Assembly (NCBI RefSeq): GCF_900626075.1
Contig: NZ_UYZY01000003.1
Location: forward strand, 558,001 to 622,000
Direction: 5' to 3'
Source of the DNA: Clostridium transplantifaecale
Lineage (GTDB): Bacteria; Bacillota; Clostridia; Lachnospirales; Lachnospiraceae
DNA: 64,000 bases
The position numbers and the translations under genes were made by a program. Position 1 is the stretch's first letter. Each line of letters begins with the position of its first letter. Below the pieces are notes generated by a model that ran no database searches, was not told the DNA's origin, and saw nothing but the letters and a program-made list of their open reading frames with translations. Shown in pieces: positions 44,860 to 54,198 of the stretch.

Positions 44860-45840
44860 ATGAAAGTATATTATTCAGGAAATTTCCGGGGCAGTGGGAA
44901 CCAAGAGGAGGCAGGTACGCAGGTGGTTCTGGGCCGGTCGTTTGAATACGGGGGATACGAATGGCTGGTTCCCGCAGTTTATTGCTGCAGCCAGGGACTG
45001 GTTCTTGACATCTGCCGTAAAATCCCGGTGGAGAAAGTGAAAGCATTTTACAGGAAGTGGGCAGGAGCAGATGAAGAGGAGCTTACCGCGGAGCAGCGTG
45101 ATTTGATAGAGTATGAGAGCCCATGGAACTTTGAAGTTTCTTTTACGCTCAGGGTGAACGGCAGGACGGTGATCGGCGACAGAAGCTGTGGCGGCGGTTG
45201 GCAGGGGTTCGGGGAAGAAGCAGGCAGCGATATGACGGGAGAGGCGATAGAAGCATATGATCTTGACAGGAATTCTGCCTGGTATATCCACCGTGCGTAC
45301 TACCGCTGGGGCGCAGAGGGGCAGGAAGAGATCCATTCCCTGTCTATTTTGTTTAAACCGGAGGATGAGGAAATACCCTGCGGCTGCCATTTTACAACAT
45401 CCGCAGGCTGCGGGCCGTTTAAAGTTCCGTTTTGCCATCCCATTACAGGGGAGGAATATCGCCTGTCTGTGCGTTCCTGTATCGGAGAGATACTGCAGGA
45501 TACACCTCTGGAGCATGAGATGCCAGGGATTGGCAAAGTCACATTCCCGGGGAATTACTGCGTGATGGAGTACGAGGTGGAGGGGGATAAACAGTTGGAC
45601 GGAAAAATTGTGGTGAAAGACGCATCCGAAGATGATCCGGCAAAACGCGAAGATAAAGAGTCTTTGGACGGCCCGTCGGCTATTGGATTTATCATCGGCG
45701 CGGATAAGGGAGCCGCGCCTGCCGCTCACAGCCGTAAAACAGCCCGTTCCTCGATGCATTTTGAAAAGAGGAAGCAGACAGATTGGTATATCAGTCTTAA
45801 GACGGTACGATATAAACCGCAGGAGTATCAACTGATTTAA
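44860..45840 (+). CDS. Unknown protein, tandem paralogue 1
   Basis: A 326-residue soluble protein with no signal or membrane segment; I do not recognise the family. It shares with the next gene the start MKVYxxGxF, a block EWLVPAVYCCSQGLVLDICR (about 34-53), DLDRNSAWYIHRAYYRW, PCGCHFTT-x-GC near 172-182, and the ending SMHFEKRKQTDWYISLK. About ten cysteines, several in shared positions, hint at a metal or disulfide site. Ribosome site AGGAGC. Located between terminators with its paralogue. Confidence 0.8.
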   Translation: MKVYYSGNFRGSGNQEEAGTQVVLGRSFEYGGYEWLVPAVYCCSQGLVLDICRKIPVEKVKAFYRKWAGADEEELTAEQRDLIEYESPWNFEVSFTLRVNGRTVIGDRSCGGGWQGFGEEAGSDMTGEAIEAYDLDRNSAWYIHRAYYRWGAEGQEEIHSLSILFKPEDEEIPCGCHFTTSAGCGPFKVPFCHPITGEEYRLSVRSCIGEILQDTPLEHEMPGIGKVTFPGNYCVMEYEVEGDKQLDGKIVVKDASEDDPAKREDKESLDGPSAIGFIIGADKGAAPAAHSRKTARSSMHFEKRKQTDWYISLKTVRYKPQEYQLI

Positions 45841-45893
45841 GCGGAGCGGCAGGTCAGGGAAAGTTTGGAAATGAGGATAGAAGGGATTAGAAG

Positions 45894-46874
45894 ATGAAAG
45901 TATATTTTACAGGTGATTTTGGGAAAGGAGATAAAAACATGCAGGAGGGCAGACTCCTGGATATAAAAAGTGTGTTCCGCTGTAACGGCCATGAATGGCT
46001 GGTGCCGGCAATTTACTGCTTTGAAGAGGGGATTTCCGTTGATATTTGCAAGCGGATTCCAATCAAAGAAGTAAAAGAATTCTTTGAAAAATGGCCGCGT
46101 ACGGAACGTATTGGGCTTACAATGGAACAGCAGAATGAGCGGAGGGCGGCCGATCCTTTTGGCGGTCACTTCAAATTTGATCTTCATATCAATGGTAAGA
46201 AGGTTAAGGGAGAGGGATGGAGCGGAACTTCGTGGTATGGGACGGATGACGGAAAGGAAAATGAGGATGCCGGGGAAATACTTGAAGTGTACGAACTGGA
46301 CAGGGACTCGGCCTGGTCGTTTTACCGGGCGCGATTTTTCCGGCCCGAAGGCGTGGAAGAGATAAAGACGCTGGATATGACTATAACGGCTTATGCCGAC
46401 ACGGTTCCATGCGGATGCCGTTTCATTACGGCCGTGGGCTGCGCCCCTTTTGATGTGGAATTTACCCATCCGGTCACGCAGGATAAACGTTGTCTCCATA
46501 TACTGTCCTGCACCCATGCCTCCATGGACAATCAACAGATAAAGTGGGAGCCGGGTAAAGAACGGGACTGCTTTATTTACCCGGAAAAATACTGTAAGCT
46601 GGAATACAGGGAAGTAACCCCGGAAGCATCGGCAGGCGCTGTTACGGTCCGTGACTGTACCCGCTCGGATACCCCCATCAGGAAAGAGACATCTGAATCA
46701 GACTGTTCCGTTGCCGTGAATATAATCGGAGGTGCGCGCGGTATGAGTGTACTGACGGATTCCGATGTAAAAACAGCATGCTCGGCCATGCATTTTGAGG
46801 AGCAACAGCAGGTGGAATGGTATGTGAGCGCCGAGGTGGTACCGTTCAAGCCGAAGAGGGTGCGGCTTTTATAG
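45894..46874 (+). CDS. Unknown protein, tandem paralogue 2
   Basis: The same length (326) as the previous gene and clearly related along its whole length: HEWLVPAIYCFEEGISVDIC near 36-55, ELDRDSAWSFYRARFF, PCGCRFITAVGCAPFDVEF and SAMHFEEQQQVEWYVS. Divergence is high enough that the duplication is old. It is 53 nt downstream of copy 1 and followed by its own terminator. The pair may form a heterodimer or act on related ligands; no function can be given. Confidence 0.8.
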   Translation: MKVYFTGDFGKGDKNMQEGRLLDIKSVFRCNGHEWLVPAIYCFEEGISVDICKRIPIKEVKEFFEKWPRTERIGLTMEQQNERRAADPFGGHFKFDLHINGKKVKGEGWSGTSWYGTDDGKENEDAGEILEVYELDRDSAWSFYRARFFRPEGVEEIKTLDMTITAYADTVPCGCRFITAVGCAPFDVEFTHPVTQDKRCLHILSCTHASMDNQQIKWEPGKERDCFIYPEKYCKLEYREVTPEASAGAVTVRDCTRSDTPIRKETSESDCSVAVNIIGGARGMSVLTDSDVKTACSAMHFEEQQQVEWYVSAEVVPFKPKRVRLL

Positions 46875-46886
46875 GGACAGTAAGAT

Positions 46887-46942
46887 GGAACCGGAGATAC
46901 GGAACCAGAGATATGGAACCGTAGATACACAAACAGAGATAT
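46887..46942 (+). repeat. 14-bp tandem repeat, four units
   Basis: GGAACCGGAGATAC-like units at 46887, 46901, 46915 and a more diverged one at 46929, in the 3' untranslated region before the terminator. Confidence 0.8.
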
Positions 46943-46978
46943 AGAATTAAAAGTATAGAATAATAGAAATATTTATCG

Positions 46979-47006
46979 GAGAAAACAGAAATGTTTTCTC
47001 TTTTTT
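46979..47006 (+). terminator. Terminator of the paralogue pair
   Basis: GAGAAAAC (46979-46986) pairs perfectly with GTTTTCTC (46993-47000), then six T. Confidence 0.93.
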
Positions 47007-47096
47007 GAGTGGCAATGAAAAGTTGGGAATAAAAGTGTGCGGTTCCTGTCTTCTATTTCTTAAAGTCCGATTTAATGACAGTTTCTTCACCTTTTT

Positions 47097-47126
47097 TTGT
47101 CATTTTGTCTTTGATATAGTGATAAT
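47097..47126 (+). promoter_or_regulatory. Promoter of the DUF3604 operon
   Basis: TTGTCA (47097-47102), 18-bp spacer, GATAAT (47121-47126), 27 nt before the start. Confidence 0.6.
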
Positions 47127-47152
47127 AAAGAAAAAACATGGGAGGGTGAGCA

Positions 47153-49468
47153 ATGAGACTGAATCAGGAATATCTGGGCAGCCTGTTTTGTGAAGTGCTA
47201 CAGGGGGAGTTGGCAGCTGGGATGCCGAACACGATACGGGCGGTATACACAGTCGGGAAATACGGGATTGACGACGGGGGAAATATCCGATTTGCAAGAC
47301 AGGGGGTAACCGACTGGGAGGCGGTGCAGACCGCAAACGAACGGGAATCGGGCTACAGTACCGTGTCGGCAAGCGGGGAGGCATCGGTAAAAATATTACC
47401 TAATTCGGATGGAATCAGGCCCTATGAGAATGCGGTAACCGTACACGTCAGTGATGGGTGTTTAAAGGAGGGAGATCGGGTCGAGCTTCTTTTGGGAGAC
47501 ACATCGGCAGGTTCCCCGGGAATTATAACACAGACAATGGCGGAACGGAACCACAGGATCATAGCGATGGTCGATCCCTTTGGCAGCAACCGTTATGAGG
47601 AAATTCATCCGGCCTGCTTTCTGCATGTGAAGAGCGGCGTCTGTGGGGAAGTAGGCCTGGTAGCGCCCAGCAAAGTCGGAGTAAATGAGCCGTTTGAAAT
47701 GAGAATTCGGATTCTGGATGAACATGGCAACCGCTGTGAGGATTTTACGGGGGAGGTGGATATCGAGACTCCCGACGGATTTTGGTGCGAAAGCCGCCGA
47801 ATCTGCATGGAACAGGAGGACAGAGGCGTTAAGCTGGTAAAATGCAGGATCGAAAAGGAGGGAAGTTATCTTGCATATGCCCACATCCCAGAGTATGATC
47901 TTCACTCGGCAGGCAATGTGATAAAAGTGGAAAACGATATGGTGTATCGTCTTTTCTGGGGAGATATGCACGGCCAGAACTGCGAAGCCGGCGGCCTGGG
48001 CAGCATGGAGGATTCCATGGAATTTGCAAGAGAAGTGGGAGCCCTTGATTTTACCGGATGGCAGGGGAATGACTTTGAAGTGTCAGATGAAAACTGGGAA
48101 CATGTAGGGCAGGCAATCAGAAAGAATCACTGCGACGGCCAATTTGTTGTATTTCCGGGATACGAATGGTCGGGAAATACCTGCGCGGGAGGAGATCACA
48201 ACATTTATTACCTGAATGACGGGGAGAAACTGTATCACAGCAGCCGGTGGCTTTACAAGGAACCGGGAAGATATGAGGGCAGAGGCAAGGAAGATGACGG
48301 GGAGGACTGTTATCCCGTCAGCGAACTGTGGGAGCGCTTCAGGGGAAGGACGGATGTTATGGCGATTCCGCATGTGGGAGGCCGTCATGCCGATTTTTCG
48401 TTCCATAACCCGGAACTGACACCGGTAATAGAGGTGCATTCCCACCACGGTATTTTCGACTGGTTTCTGGAGGAAGCGGTGTCGAGAAAGATGAAGGTCG
48501 GCTTTATTGCCAGCAGTGACGATCACACGTCCAGGCTGGGGTTATCCTACCCTGTCGGAACGGATTCAGGCAGTTTCGGTGCGACCTTTGACGTGAAGTC
48601 GGGACTTACTGCGGTGTATGCAAAGGAACTGACCCGGGAAGGAATCTGGGAGGCGCTTAAAGAAAGGAGATGTTATGGGACGACCTCATCCCGGATTATC
48701 GCGGAATTTAACGTAAACGGAGCGGTGATGGGGAGTGAGATAACAGCCGGAAACGAGGTGACGGCCGAATTTTCAATCAGCGCCAATGCTCCGGTGGATC
48801 GTGTGGAATTATATAGAAATCTGGACAGAATACATACATTTACCCCGGATTCTGTTAAACTGGACGATAAGGCCGGAAATACCGGAATGAAAGATAGCGG
48901 AATGGAAAGTTCCGGTGAAGAAATTATTTGCAAAGCAGACAGAAGAAAGAAAATCAAAATTGCATGGACCGGAGTAAAGACATATTACAGGAACAAATCG
49001 GTCCGGTGGGACGGCAGCATTCTGGTGCGGAACGGAAGAATCGCAGGAGCGGACAACTTTGCAATCGATAATTGCAGAGAGGGAATCCAGTCAGTGGGAA
49101 ACCAGACTCTGCACTTTAAGTCAAAGACATCAGGGGATGAGGACGGAGTGATCATAGATGTAATTCCCATTCCCGGAAAGCAATGTGAAATCATCTTCGC
49201 CAGCATGCAGAAAACGGTAATGGTCCCCCTGGAAATGATAACGGACGTTCCATATGAACATTATATCGGGGAAGTGGGAAGAAAAGTGACGTTTTCCATG
49301 GAGAGGACGCAGGAAAAATCGGAGGACGGCGTTTACAGCTTTACGGGGAAATTTAAAGACTCCGGCATGGAAGCCGGGCTGAACCTCTACTTTATAAAAG
49401 CGTATTTAAAAGACGGAAACAGGGCGTGGGTGTCTCCGGTATTTGTTAACAGCGGGGAGCAGGGATGA
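47153..49468 (+). CDS. DUF3604 (PHP-like) metal-dependent hydrolase family protein
   Basis: A 771-residue cytoplasmic protein. The N-terminal ~255 residues are beta-rich; the central DUF3604/PHP-like domain (about 265-520) carries metal-site motifs LFWGDMHGQ near 264-272, YEWSG, HNIYYL, PHVGGRH near 405-411, EVHSHHG and SSDDH near 450; the C-terminal part is again beta-rich. Such enzymes are poorly characterised, some acting on carbohydrate- or sulfated-polymer-derived substrates. It is 14 nt from the YfcC transporter, so the pair probably imports and processes one compound. ATG 47153 after GGGAGGG. Confidence 0.85.
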   Translation: MRLNQEYLGSLFCEVLQGELAAGMPNTIRAVYTVGKYGIDDGGNIRFARQGVTDWEAVQTANERESGYSTVSASGEASVKILPNSDGIRPYENAVTVHVSDGCLKEGDRVELLLGDTSAGSPGIITQTMAERNHRIIAMVDPFGSNRYEEIHPACFLHVKSGVCGEVGLVAPSKVGVNEPFEMRIRILDEHGNRCEDFTGEVDIETPDGFWCESRRICMEQEDRGVKLVKCRIEKEGSYLAYAHIPEYDLHSAGNVIKVENDMVYRLFWGDMHGQNCEAGGLGSMEDSMEFAREVGALDFTGWQGNDFEVSDENWEHVGQAIRKNHCDGQFVVFPGYEWSGNTCAGGDHNIYYLNDGEKLYHSSRWLYKEPGRYEGRGKEDDGEDCYPVSELWERFRGRTDVMAIPHVGGRHADFSFHNPELTPVIEVHSHHGIFDWFLEEAVSRKMKVGFIASSDDHTSRLGLSYPVGTDSGSFGATFDVKSGLTAVYAKELTREGIWEALKERRCYGTTSSRIIAEFNVNGAVMGSEITAGNEVTAEFSISANAPVDRVELYRNLDRIHTFTPDSVKLDDKAGNTGMKDSGMESSGEEIICKADRRKKIKIAWTGVKTYYRNKSVRWDGSILVRNGRIAGADNFAIDNCREGIQSVGNQTLHFKSKTSGDEDGVIIDVIPIPGKQCEIIFASMQKTVMVPLEMITDVPYEHYIGEVGRKVTFSMERTQEKSEDGVYSFTGKFKDSGMEAGLNLYFIKAYLKDGNRAWVSPVFVNSGEQG

Positions 49469-49482
49469 AAGGAATATGAGAT

Positions 49483-50901
49483 ATGGAGGAAAAAAGAGCA
49501 AAAACAAGAGAAGAGCGGCTTAATAATCTGTTGAACCCTTATGTATTAATATGTATCATTATTCTAATTGCGGCGGTCTGTACTTACATCATTCCGGCGG
49601 GAAATTACCAGTATATCTTAAATGAGAGCAGTGGAAAATCGGTAGTGGATCCCGGAAGCTACACGAGGGCGGCCAATACTCCGGTCGGCCTGATGGGAAT
49701 CTTGAGTGCAATTCCCTCTGGACTTGAAAAGGCGGGATACATTATATTTTTTGTATTTATTATTGCCGGAGCTTTTGAAATGTTAAACAGGACGGGATTC
49801 ACGGAAGCGCTGGTAGGAACGACAATGAAGAAATTTTCGAATCAGGAGAAAATCCTGTTCCCGGCGATTGTCGTTCTTCTGTCTTTTCTGGCAGCCACAA
49901 TCGGTATGGCTGAGGAGGTCATTATTTTCGTGCCGATTCTGCTGGCTCTCTGTAAATATATGGGGTATGATGAGCTTCTGGCGGCAGGTCTTGCATACTG
50001 CGGCATCCGGGCGGGCCATATCAACGGAATGATGAATCCCTTCAATGTGGGAATTGCACAGAGCATCGCGGATGTTCCGTTATATTCCGGCCTGTGGTAC
50101 AGAAGTATCTGGTGTGCCATAACGATTGCTGTTACCATTTTCCTTCTGATGCGATATGCAAAGAAGATTAAAAATCATCCGGATAAGAGCCTGATGTACG
50201 GAATCAGTACCTCCGTGGGGACGGAGATTGATCTGTCGGAAATAAAAACATTCACAGGGAAACACAAGATTCTGGGTCTTCTGCTTTTGGGAACATTTGC
50301 CCTTACGATATTCGGCGTCGCCAGATACGGCTGGTATATGACGGAGCTGGCCGCACTATTTTTGGGCTTTGGCATACTGACTGGTATCATCGGAGGTTTT
50401 TCTGCATCCTCCATAGCGGACACGTTTTTGGACGGAGCGAAAAATATTATTCCGGGAGCGCTGATTGTGGGAGTGGCAGGAGGAATTCTGGTAATCCTTG
50501 ACAGCGGCAATATTACAGACACCATCATTTACCATGCAGCATCCTGTCTGCAGGGAATGCCGAAGGTACTGGCCGCCAACGGAATGTATGTGTTCCAGTG
50601 GCTGCTTAATATGATAATCCCATCTGGTTCCGCCCAGGCGGCTGTGACTATGCCGATTATGACACCTCTTTCCGATGTCCTTGGAATCAACCGTCAGGTT
50701 GCCGTTCTGGCATTCCATTACGGCGACGGGGTTACGAATCTGCTGACTCCGGCCTGCGGACCGCTTATGGCCTGTCTGGCTGTGGCGGGTGTTCCTTATC
50801 AAAAGTGGCTGAAATGGGTGATTCCAATGCTGATTGCCTGGACGCTGATCGGGTTCGGCGCCGTTACCGTGGCTCAGATAATCGGGCTTGGGCCGGTATA
50901 G
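49483..50901 (+). CDS. YfcC-family transporter
   Basis: A 472-residue membrane protein with about 12 segments of the YfcC / arginine-ornithine-antiporter-like (DcuC-related) family. Features: NPYVLICIIILIAAVCTYIIPAG at the start (cut by my limit: the segment is about 18-42), GMAEEVIIFVPI near 138-149, NPFNVGIAQS near 182-191, and IPSGSAQAAVTMPIM near 380-394. Family substrates are proposed to be amino acids, peptides or dicarboxylates. It lies between the DUF3604 enzyme and a regulator. Confidence 0.88.
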   Translation: MEEKRAKTREERLNNLLNPYVLICIIILIAAVCTYIIPAGNYQYILNESSGKSVVDPGSYTRAANTPVGLMGILSAIPSGLEKAGYIIFFVFIIAGAFEMLNRTGFTEALVGTTMKKFSNQEKILFPAIVVLLSFLAATIGMAEEVIIFVPILLALCKYMGYDELLAAGLAYCGIRAGHINGMMNPFNVGIAQSIADVPLYSGLWYRSIWCAITIAVTIFLLMRYAKKIKNHPDKSLMYGISTSVGTEIDLSEIKTFTGKHKILGLLLLGTFALTIFGVARYGWYMTELAALFLGFGILTGIIGGFSASSIADTFLDGAKNIIPGALIVGVAGGILVILDSGNITDTIIYHAASCLQGMPKVLAANGMYVFQWLLNMIIPSGSAQAAVTMPIMTPLSDVLGINRQVAVLAFHYGDGVTNLLTPACGPLMACLAVAGVPYQKWLKWVIPMLIAWTLIGFGAVTVAQIIGLGPV

Positions 50902-50980
50902 GGAAAAGAAGGAAAAAGCGCATATATGAATTAAGACAAAGGGGAAACGTGTTATACTGGTAAAAAAGGAGGGCAATGAT

Positions 50981-52294
50981 ATGATAGTTGGACTGGTTGG
51001 AGCCCCGGCAAAGATCAATAATATGGAAAAGGCATTAAGACAGATGGACAGGAGCCTTTTAATAAGCCGCCTGGAACTGGAAAGCCTGCCGAAAGAGGAG
51101 CATCTGCCTTTGTTCATGCAGCTTCAGAAAACAGCGGATATCATTATCATTGCCGGGTATTACGACTACATGTATTTTACCGGCCATGTTTCGCCAAAGA
51201 AAATCACGGGTTATGTTGCCAGGGACATTCTGACGCTCTACCACACGCTGCTGCAGGCCCTGTCCGAGGGATATGATATAAACAGTATCAGTGTCGACGG
51301 GTATGAGGAGGAGGAACTGTGTGAAATATTTGAGGAGACGGGACGGTGCGGGAATCTCGACTCGGTTTATCTGTATAAGGATGCATACAAGGACAGCGCA
51401 CTTTTTGAGGAGACGATCGAACGGATGGTTTCATTCCATTCGGAGACATACCGCAGCAGGAATACAAGTGTCTGCCTTACCTGCATCAGCCCTGTCTATG
51501 AACGTCTTTTGAAAATGGGGCTCCCTTCTATTCTGGTCGGTTCCACCTATGAAAATGTACGTCTGGCCTATGAGAAACTGAGGCTGGAGTACTTTTTAAA
51601 AGAGAAGGAGACGGGCCAGACGCTGATCATTTATATGGAGACGGGAAAAGGGGCACGGCAGGACAGAACCGGCTGCTATCTGGAACTTGACAAACTGAAA
51701 GCGGCGGAGAAAATACTGTCATTTGCACTGGAACTGCAGGCGGCGGTGGAGGAGATTGCCTGGGGAAAGTATATACTGGTCGTGGATAGGAATGTGTTCG
51801 AGAGACTGCAGTACAGGACACGCCTCGGCAATCTGCTGAGGGAGGTCCGGAACGCGGCGGGATGTCGGTTGAGCATCGGCGCAGGCACGTCGGATCTTAT
51901 GTGGGAAGCGGGGGAAAATGCCAGGGCTGCCCTGGATAAAGCGCTTACGCAGGAGGTTTCCTGTGCCTATGTCGTCTATAACAATGTGCTGGTGGACGGA
52001 CCGATTCTGAGCAGTGAGAAAAAAGAGAGCGTTTCTGCCGACCACCGGTGGCAGAAGATTGCGGAAGAGACATCTCTGAGCATCAACACGGTGCTTAAAT
52101 TCCACGCGATTGTGGAGAAATACAGAAGCAATGTATTCACAGTAAATGAGCTTTCCCTTGTCTATGGCTGCTCGCTCCGGTCAATGTACCGCATGGTGGA
52201 GAAACTGGAGCAGTGCGGGTATATAGAAGAGGACGGAAAAAGGATGATAAACGATGCGGGCCGTCCGAGCCGGATCCTGAAGATAAAGTTCTAG
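50981..52294 (+). CDS. Transcriptional regulator with degenerate GGDEF-like region and C-terminal HTH
   Basis: A 437-residue protein. Residues 1-180 resemble a sensor domain of PrpR-N/periplasmic-binding flavour. About 205-330 looks like a degenerate nucleotide-cyclase fold (YILVVDRNVFERLQYRTRLGN, RLSIGAGTSD) without a GGDEF catalytic loop. About 350-437 is a DNA-binding region (LSINTVLKFHAI, VNELSLVYGCSLRSMYRMVE). It is 79 nt after the transporter on the same strand, preceded by a good AAGGAGGG site, and probably regulates the DUF3604-YfcC operon. Domain boundaries are rough. Confidence 0.75.
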   Translation: MIVGLVGAPAKINNMEKALRQMDRSLLISRLELESLPKEEHLPLFMQLQKTADIIIIAGYYDYMYFTGHVSPKKITGYVARDILTLYHTLLQALSEGYDINSISVDGYEEEELCEIFEETGRCGNLDSVYLYKDAYKDSALFEETIERMVSFHSETYRSRNTSVCLTCISPVYERLLKMGLPSILVGSTYENVRLAYEKLRLEYFLKEKETGQTLIIYMETGKGARQDRTGCYLELDKLKAAEKILSFALELQAAVEEIAWGKYILVVDRNVFERLQYRTRLGNLLREVRNAAGCRLSIGAGTSDLMWEAGENARAALDKALTQEVSCAYVVYNNVLVDGPILSSEKKESVSADHRWQKIAEETSLSINTVLKFHAIVEKYRSNVFTVNELSLVYGCSLRSMYRMVEKLEQCGYIEEDGKRMINDAGRPSRILKIKF

Positions 52295-52369
52295 TTCCGA
52301 TTCCCCTTTACTATCCTCAAAAGCTGTGCTAATATATCCAACAAAAGGAAATAAAAGCGGAATTTTTCA

Positions 52370-52397
52370 CGCAAAGTGCGCAAGAAAACACTTTGCG
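52370..52397. other. 9-bp inverted repeat before ybaK
   Basis: CGCAAAGTG (52370-52378) mirrored at 52389-52397, no T run. Operator-like, 40 nt before the start. Confidence 0.4.
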
Positions 52398-52436
52398 GAA
52401 TAATGGCTGTGAATATTAACAGGAAGTGACATAATT

Positions 52437-52904
52437 ATGACAAAAACAAACGTAATGCGCCTTTTGGATGCGGCTGGAATTGAATACGAACCGGGTGAAT
52501 ACGAAGTGGATGAGAATGATTTATCGGGCAGCCATGCGGCCGACAAAATGGGCGTGGATCATGACAGTATGTATAAAACGCTGGTGCTGAAGGGAGAGAA
52601 GAAGGGGTATCTGGTCTGCTGCATTCCGGTTGATGAAGAACTGGATTTAAAGAAGGTGGCCAGGGCGGCCGGAGATAAGAAAGTGGAGATGATTCACATG
52701 AAAGATTTACTGCCGCTGACCGGATATATCCGCGGCGGCTGTTCTCCGATCGGGATGAAAAAACGGTTCCCTACTTATATAGAAGAAACAGCCCAGCTTT
52801 ACGACCGAATTACCGTCAGCGCCGGAATGCGCGGAGTCCAGGTATCGGTAAATCCGGAGGATCTTGCAGGCTATATTGAAGCTGATTTTGCTCCGCTAAT
52901 CTGA
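52437..52904 (+). CDS. ybaK: Cys-tRNA(Pro)/Cys-tRNA(Cys) deacylase
   Basis: A 155-residue YbaK/EbsC protein that hydrolyses mischarged Cys-tRNA(Pro) in trans. Motifs: TNVMRLLDAAGIEYE at the start, YKTLVLKG near 45-52 and GYIRGGCSPIGMKKRFPTYI near 98-117, containing the conserved GG-SPIG substrate loop. Single gene with a weak AGGAAG site. Confidence 0.95.
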   Translation: MTKTNVMRLLDAAGIEYEPGEYEVDENDLSGSHAADKMGVDHDSMYKTLVLKGEKKGYLVCCIPVDEELDLKKVARAAGDKKVEMIHMKDLLPLTGYIRGGCSPIGMKKRFPTYIEETAQLYDRITVSAGMRGVQVSVNPEDLAGYIEADFAPLI

Positions 52905-53159
52905 CGGAAAGTACAAAAAATCACAATGATCAAAAGGTAAAAAGTCTGAAAATAGTTAACATAAAAATCAATAGACATAAAACGACTCTTTTTTCATATG
53001 GAAGAAATTGCCATAACTGTTATAGCTTATGAAAAAAGCTTTTGCCAAAATATATAAATTTTATGGTAAAAAACGGTGAAAACATTGTGTAGATTTGACA
53101 TAAGTGTTAACAAAAAGTTAAGCGCTACTGTATGATGTCACAAAAATGTTAAAAAGTTA
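52905..53159. other. AT-rich noncoding stretch upstream of the sleB-type gene
   Basis: No gene. A palindrome-like element TTTTTTCATAT ... TATGAAAAAA (about 52991-53039) and repeated GTTAACAAAAAGTTAA-like runs near 53106 suggest a terminator and regulatory sites. Confidence 0.5.
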
Positions 53160-53189
53160 TTGACAGTTTTTACGAAACTCCCATATAAT
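53160..53189 (+). promoter_or_regulatory. Promoter of the SleB-type hydrolase
   Basis: TTGACA (53160-53165), 18-bp spacer, TATAAT (53184-53189): a strong vegetative (sigma-A-type) promoter. The ~80-nt leader holds nested stems CAGTGG/CCATTG and GGGG/CCCC around 53210-53242 that could be a small control element. Confidence 0.82.
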
Positions 53190-53278
53190 TACCACCGTCA
53201 CTTGAAACAGGCAGTGGGGAAGGGTACCCCTGAAACCATTGCAGAACAAAAAAGAGCCTAAAAGAAAGAGGAGAGTGT

Positions 53279-54127
53279 ATGCCAAACATTTACTCATTTC
53301 TTCAGACTGCTTATCATTTTGTCAAGTCGTTGGTTGTTAGTGTGACAAAAAAAATGTACCGTACAGCCGCAGTGCTGGTAACAGGACTGACAGTTGTGAC
53401 GGTGGTATCTTTTAGTTCGAGCAGTTTTGCAGGCGCAGGAAAGACTGCGGCCGCAGCCTATCACGAGAATAGTGAGGATGAGGAAAAACTGCCGGATATG
53501 ATGCAGTCGGAGGAAGAAAGTACAAGCTTTGGAACTGACATGGAAGTTCTGCTTACCGCTTCAAAAGAACAGGGTCAGCGGCTTATAGGAAGTCTGCTGG
53601 AAAAAAACATACAGGATGAACTGGCAAAATCCGCACTGGAGATCGAGGAGATTGAAAGAGAAGTCCTGATGCAGACGCAGCAGGCCGCGGAAGAAGCAGC
53701 GGAAAAAGAACGCGCCGAGCGCGCACGGTTAAAACGCGAACAGGCTGTAATCAGGTATTCAGACAGTGATTACAAAGTTTTGCAGAGAATCGTACAGGCG
53801 GAGGCGGGAATCTGTGATGAGAAGGGTAAAATTCTGGTAGCCAATGTCATCATAAACCGGGTTAAAAGTGGGGAATTTCCAAACAATGTAACTGATGTAG
53901 TGTATGAGAGATCCCAGTTTTCGCCGGTAATAGACGGAAGCATAAACACCTGCAAGGTGACCCAGCAGACGATAGACTGCGTGGATCGCGCGCTGGCAGG
54001 AGAAGATTACTCCCAGGGAGCATTGTACTTTATGAACCGGGGTGGATCGGAATCATCCAATGTAAAATGGTTTGACGGCCGTCTGTCCTTTGTCATGCAG
54101 CATGGAAGGCATGAATTTTTTAAATAA
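53279..54127 (+). CDS. SleB-type cell wall hydrolase
   Basis: A 282-residue exported protein. N-terminal basic stretch and hydrophobic segment (about 28-50, VLVTGLTVVTVVSF) form a signal or anchor. An acidic linker and a short coiled coil follow (about 110-155, IEEIEREVLMQTQQAAEEA). The C-terminal Hydrolase_2 domain (about 165-282) has the SleB core YKVLQRIVQAEAG, GKILVANVIINRV and FSPVIDG, with Glu in QAEAG as likely catalyst. SleB degrades spore cortex with muramic lactam, but the sigma-A-type promoter here fits a vegetative autolysin instead. Confidence 0.92.
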   Translation: MPNIYSFLQTAYHFVKSLVVSVTKKMYRTAAVLVTGLTVVTVVSFSSSSFAGAGKTAAAAYHENSEDEEKLPDMMQSEEESTSFGTDMEVLLTASKEQGQRLIGSLLEKNIQDELAKSALEIEEIEREVLMQTQQAAEEAAEKERAERARLKREQAVIRYSDSDYKVLQRIVQAEAGICDEKGKILVANVIINRVKSGEFPNNVTDVVYERSQFSPVIDGSINTCKVTQQTIDCVDRALAGEDYSQGALYFMNRGGSESSNVKWFDGRLSFVMQHGRHEFFK

Positions 54128-54152
54128 AGAATAATGGATTTACATTGCAAAT

Positions 54153-54198
54153 GAGGTGCTGAGTCTGCCCGTGAAGGGGAGACTCCGGCGCCTCTTTT
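54153..54198 (+). terminator. Terminator after the SleB-type gene
   Basis: GAGGTGC/GCGCCTC outer stem (54153-54159 with 54188-54194) and inner GAGTCT/AGACTC stem, then TTTTG. Confidence 0.88.

Noticed and set aside
44875..45831. 318-codon minus-strand frame opposite the first unknown paralogue
   Set aside because: The plus frame is supported by its paralogue 53 nt downstream and a ribosome site; the minus frame has neither.
50356..51117. 253-codon minus-strand frame spanning the YfcC 3' end and regulator start
   Set aside because: It crosses two well-supported genes on the other strand and shows no protein-like pattern.
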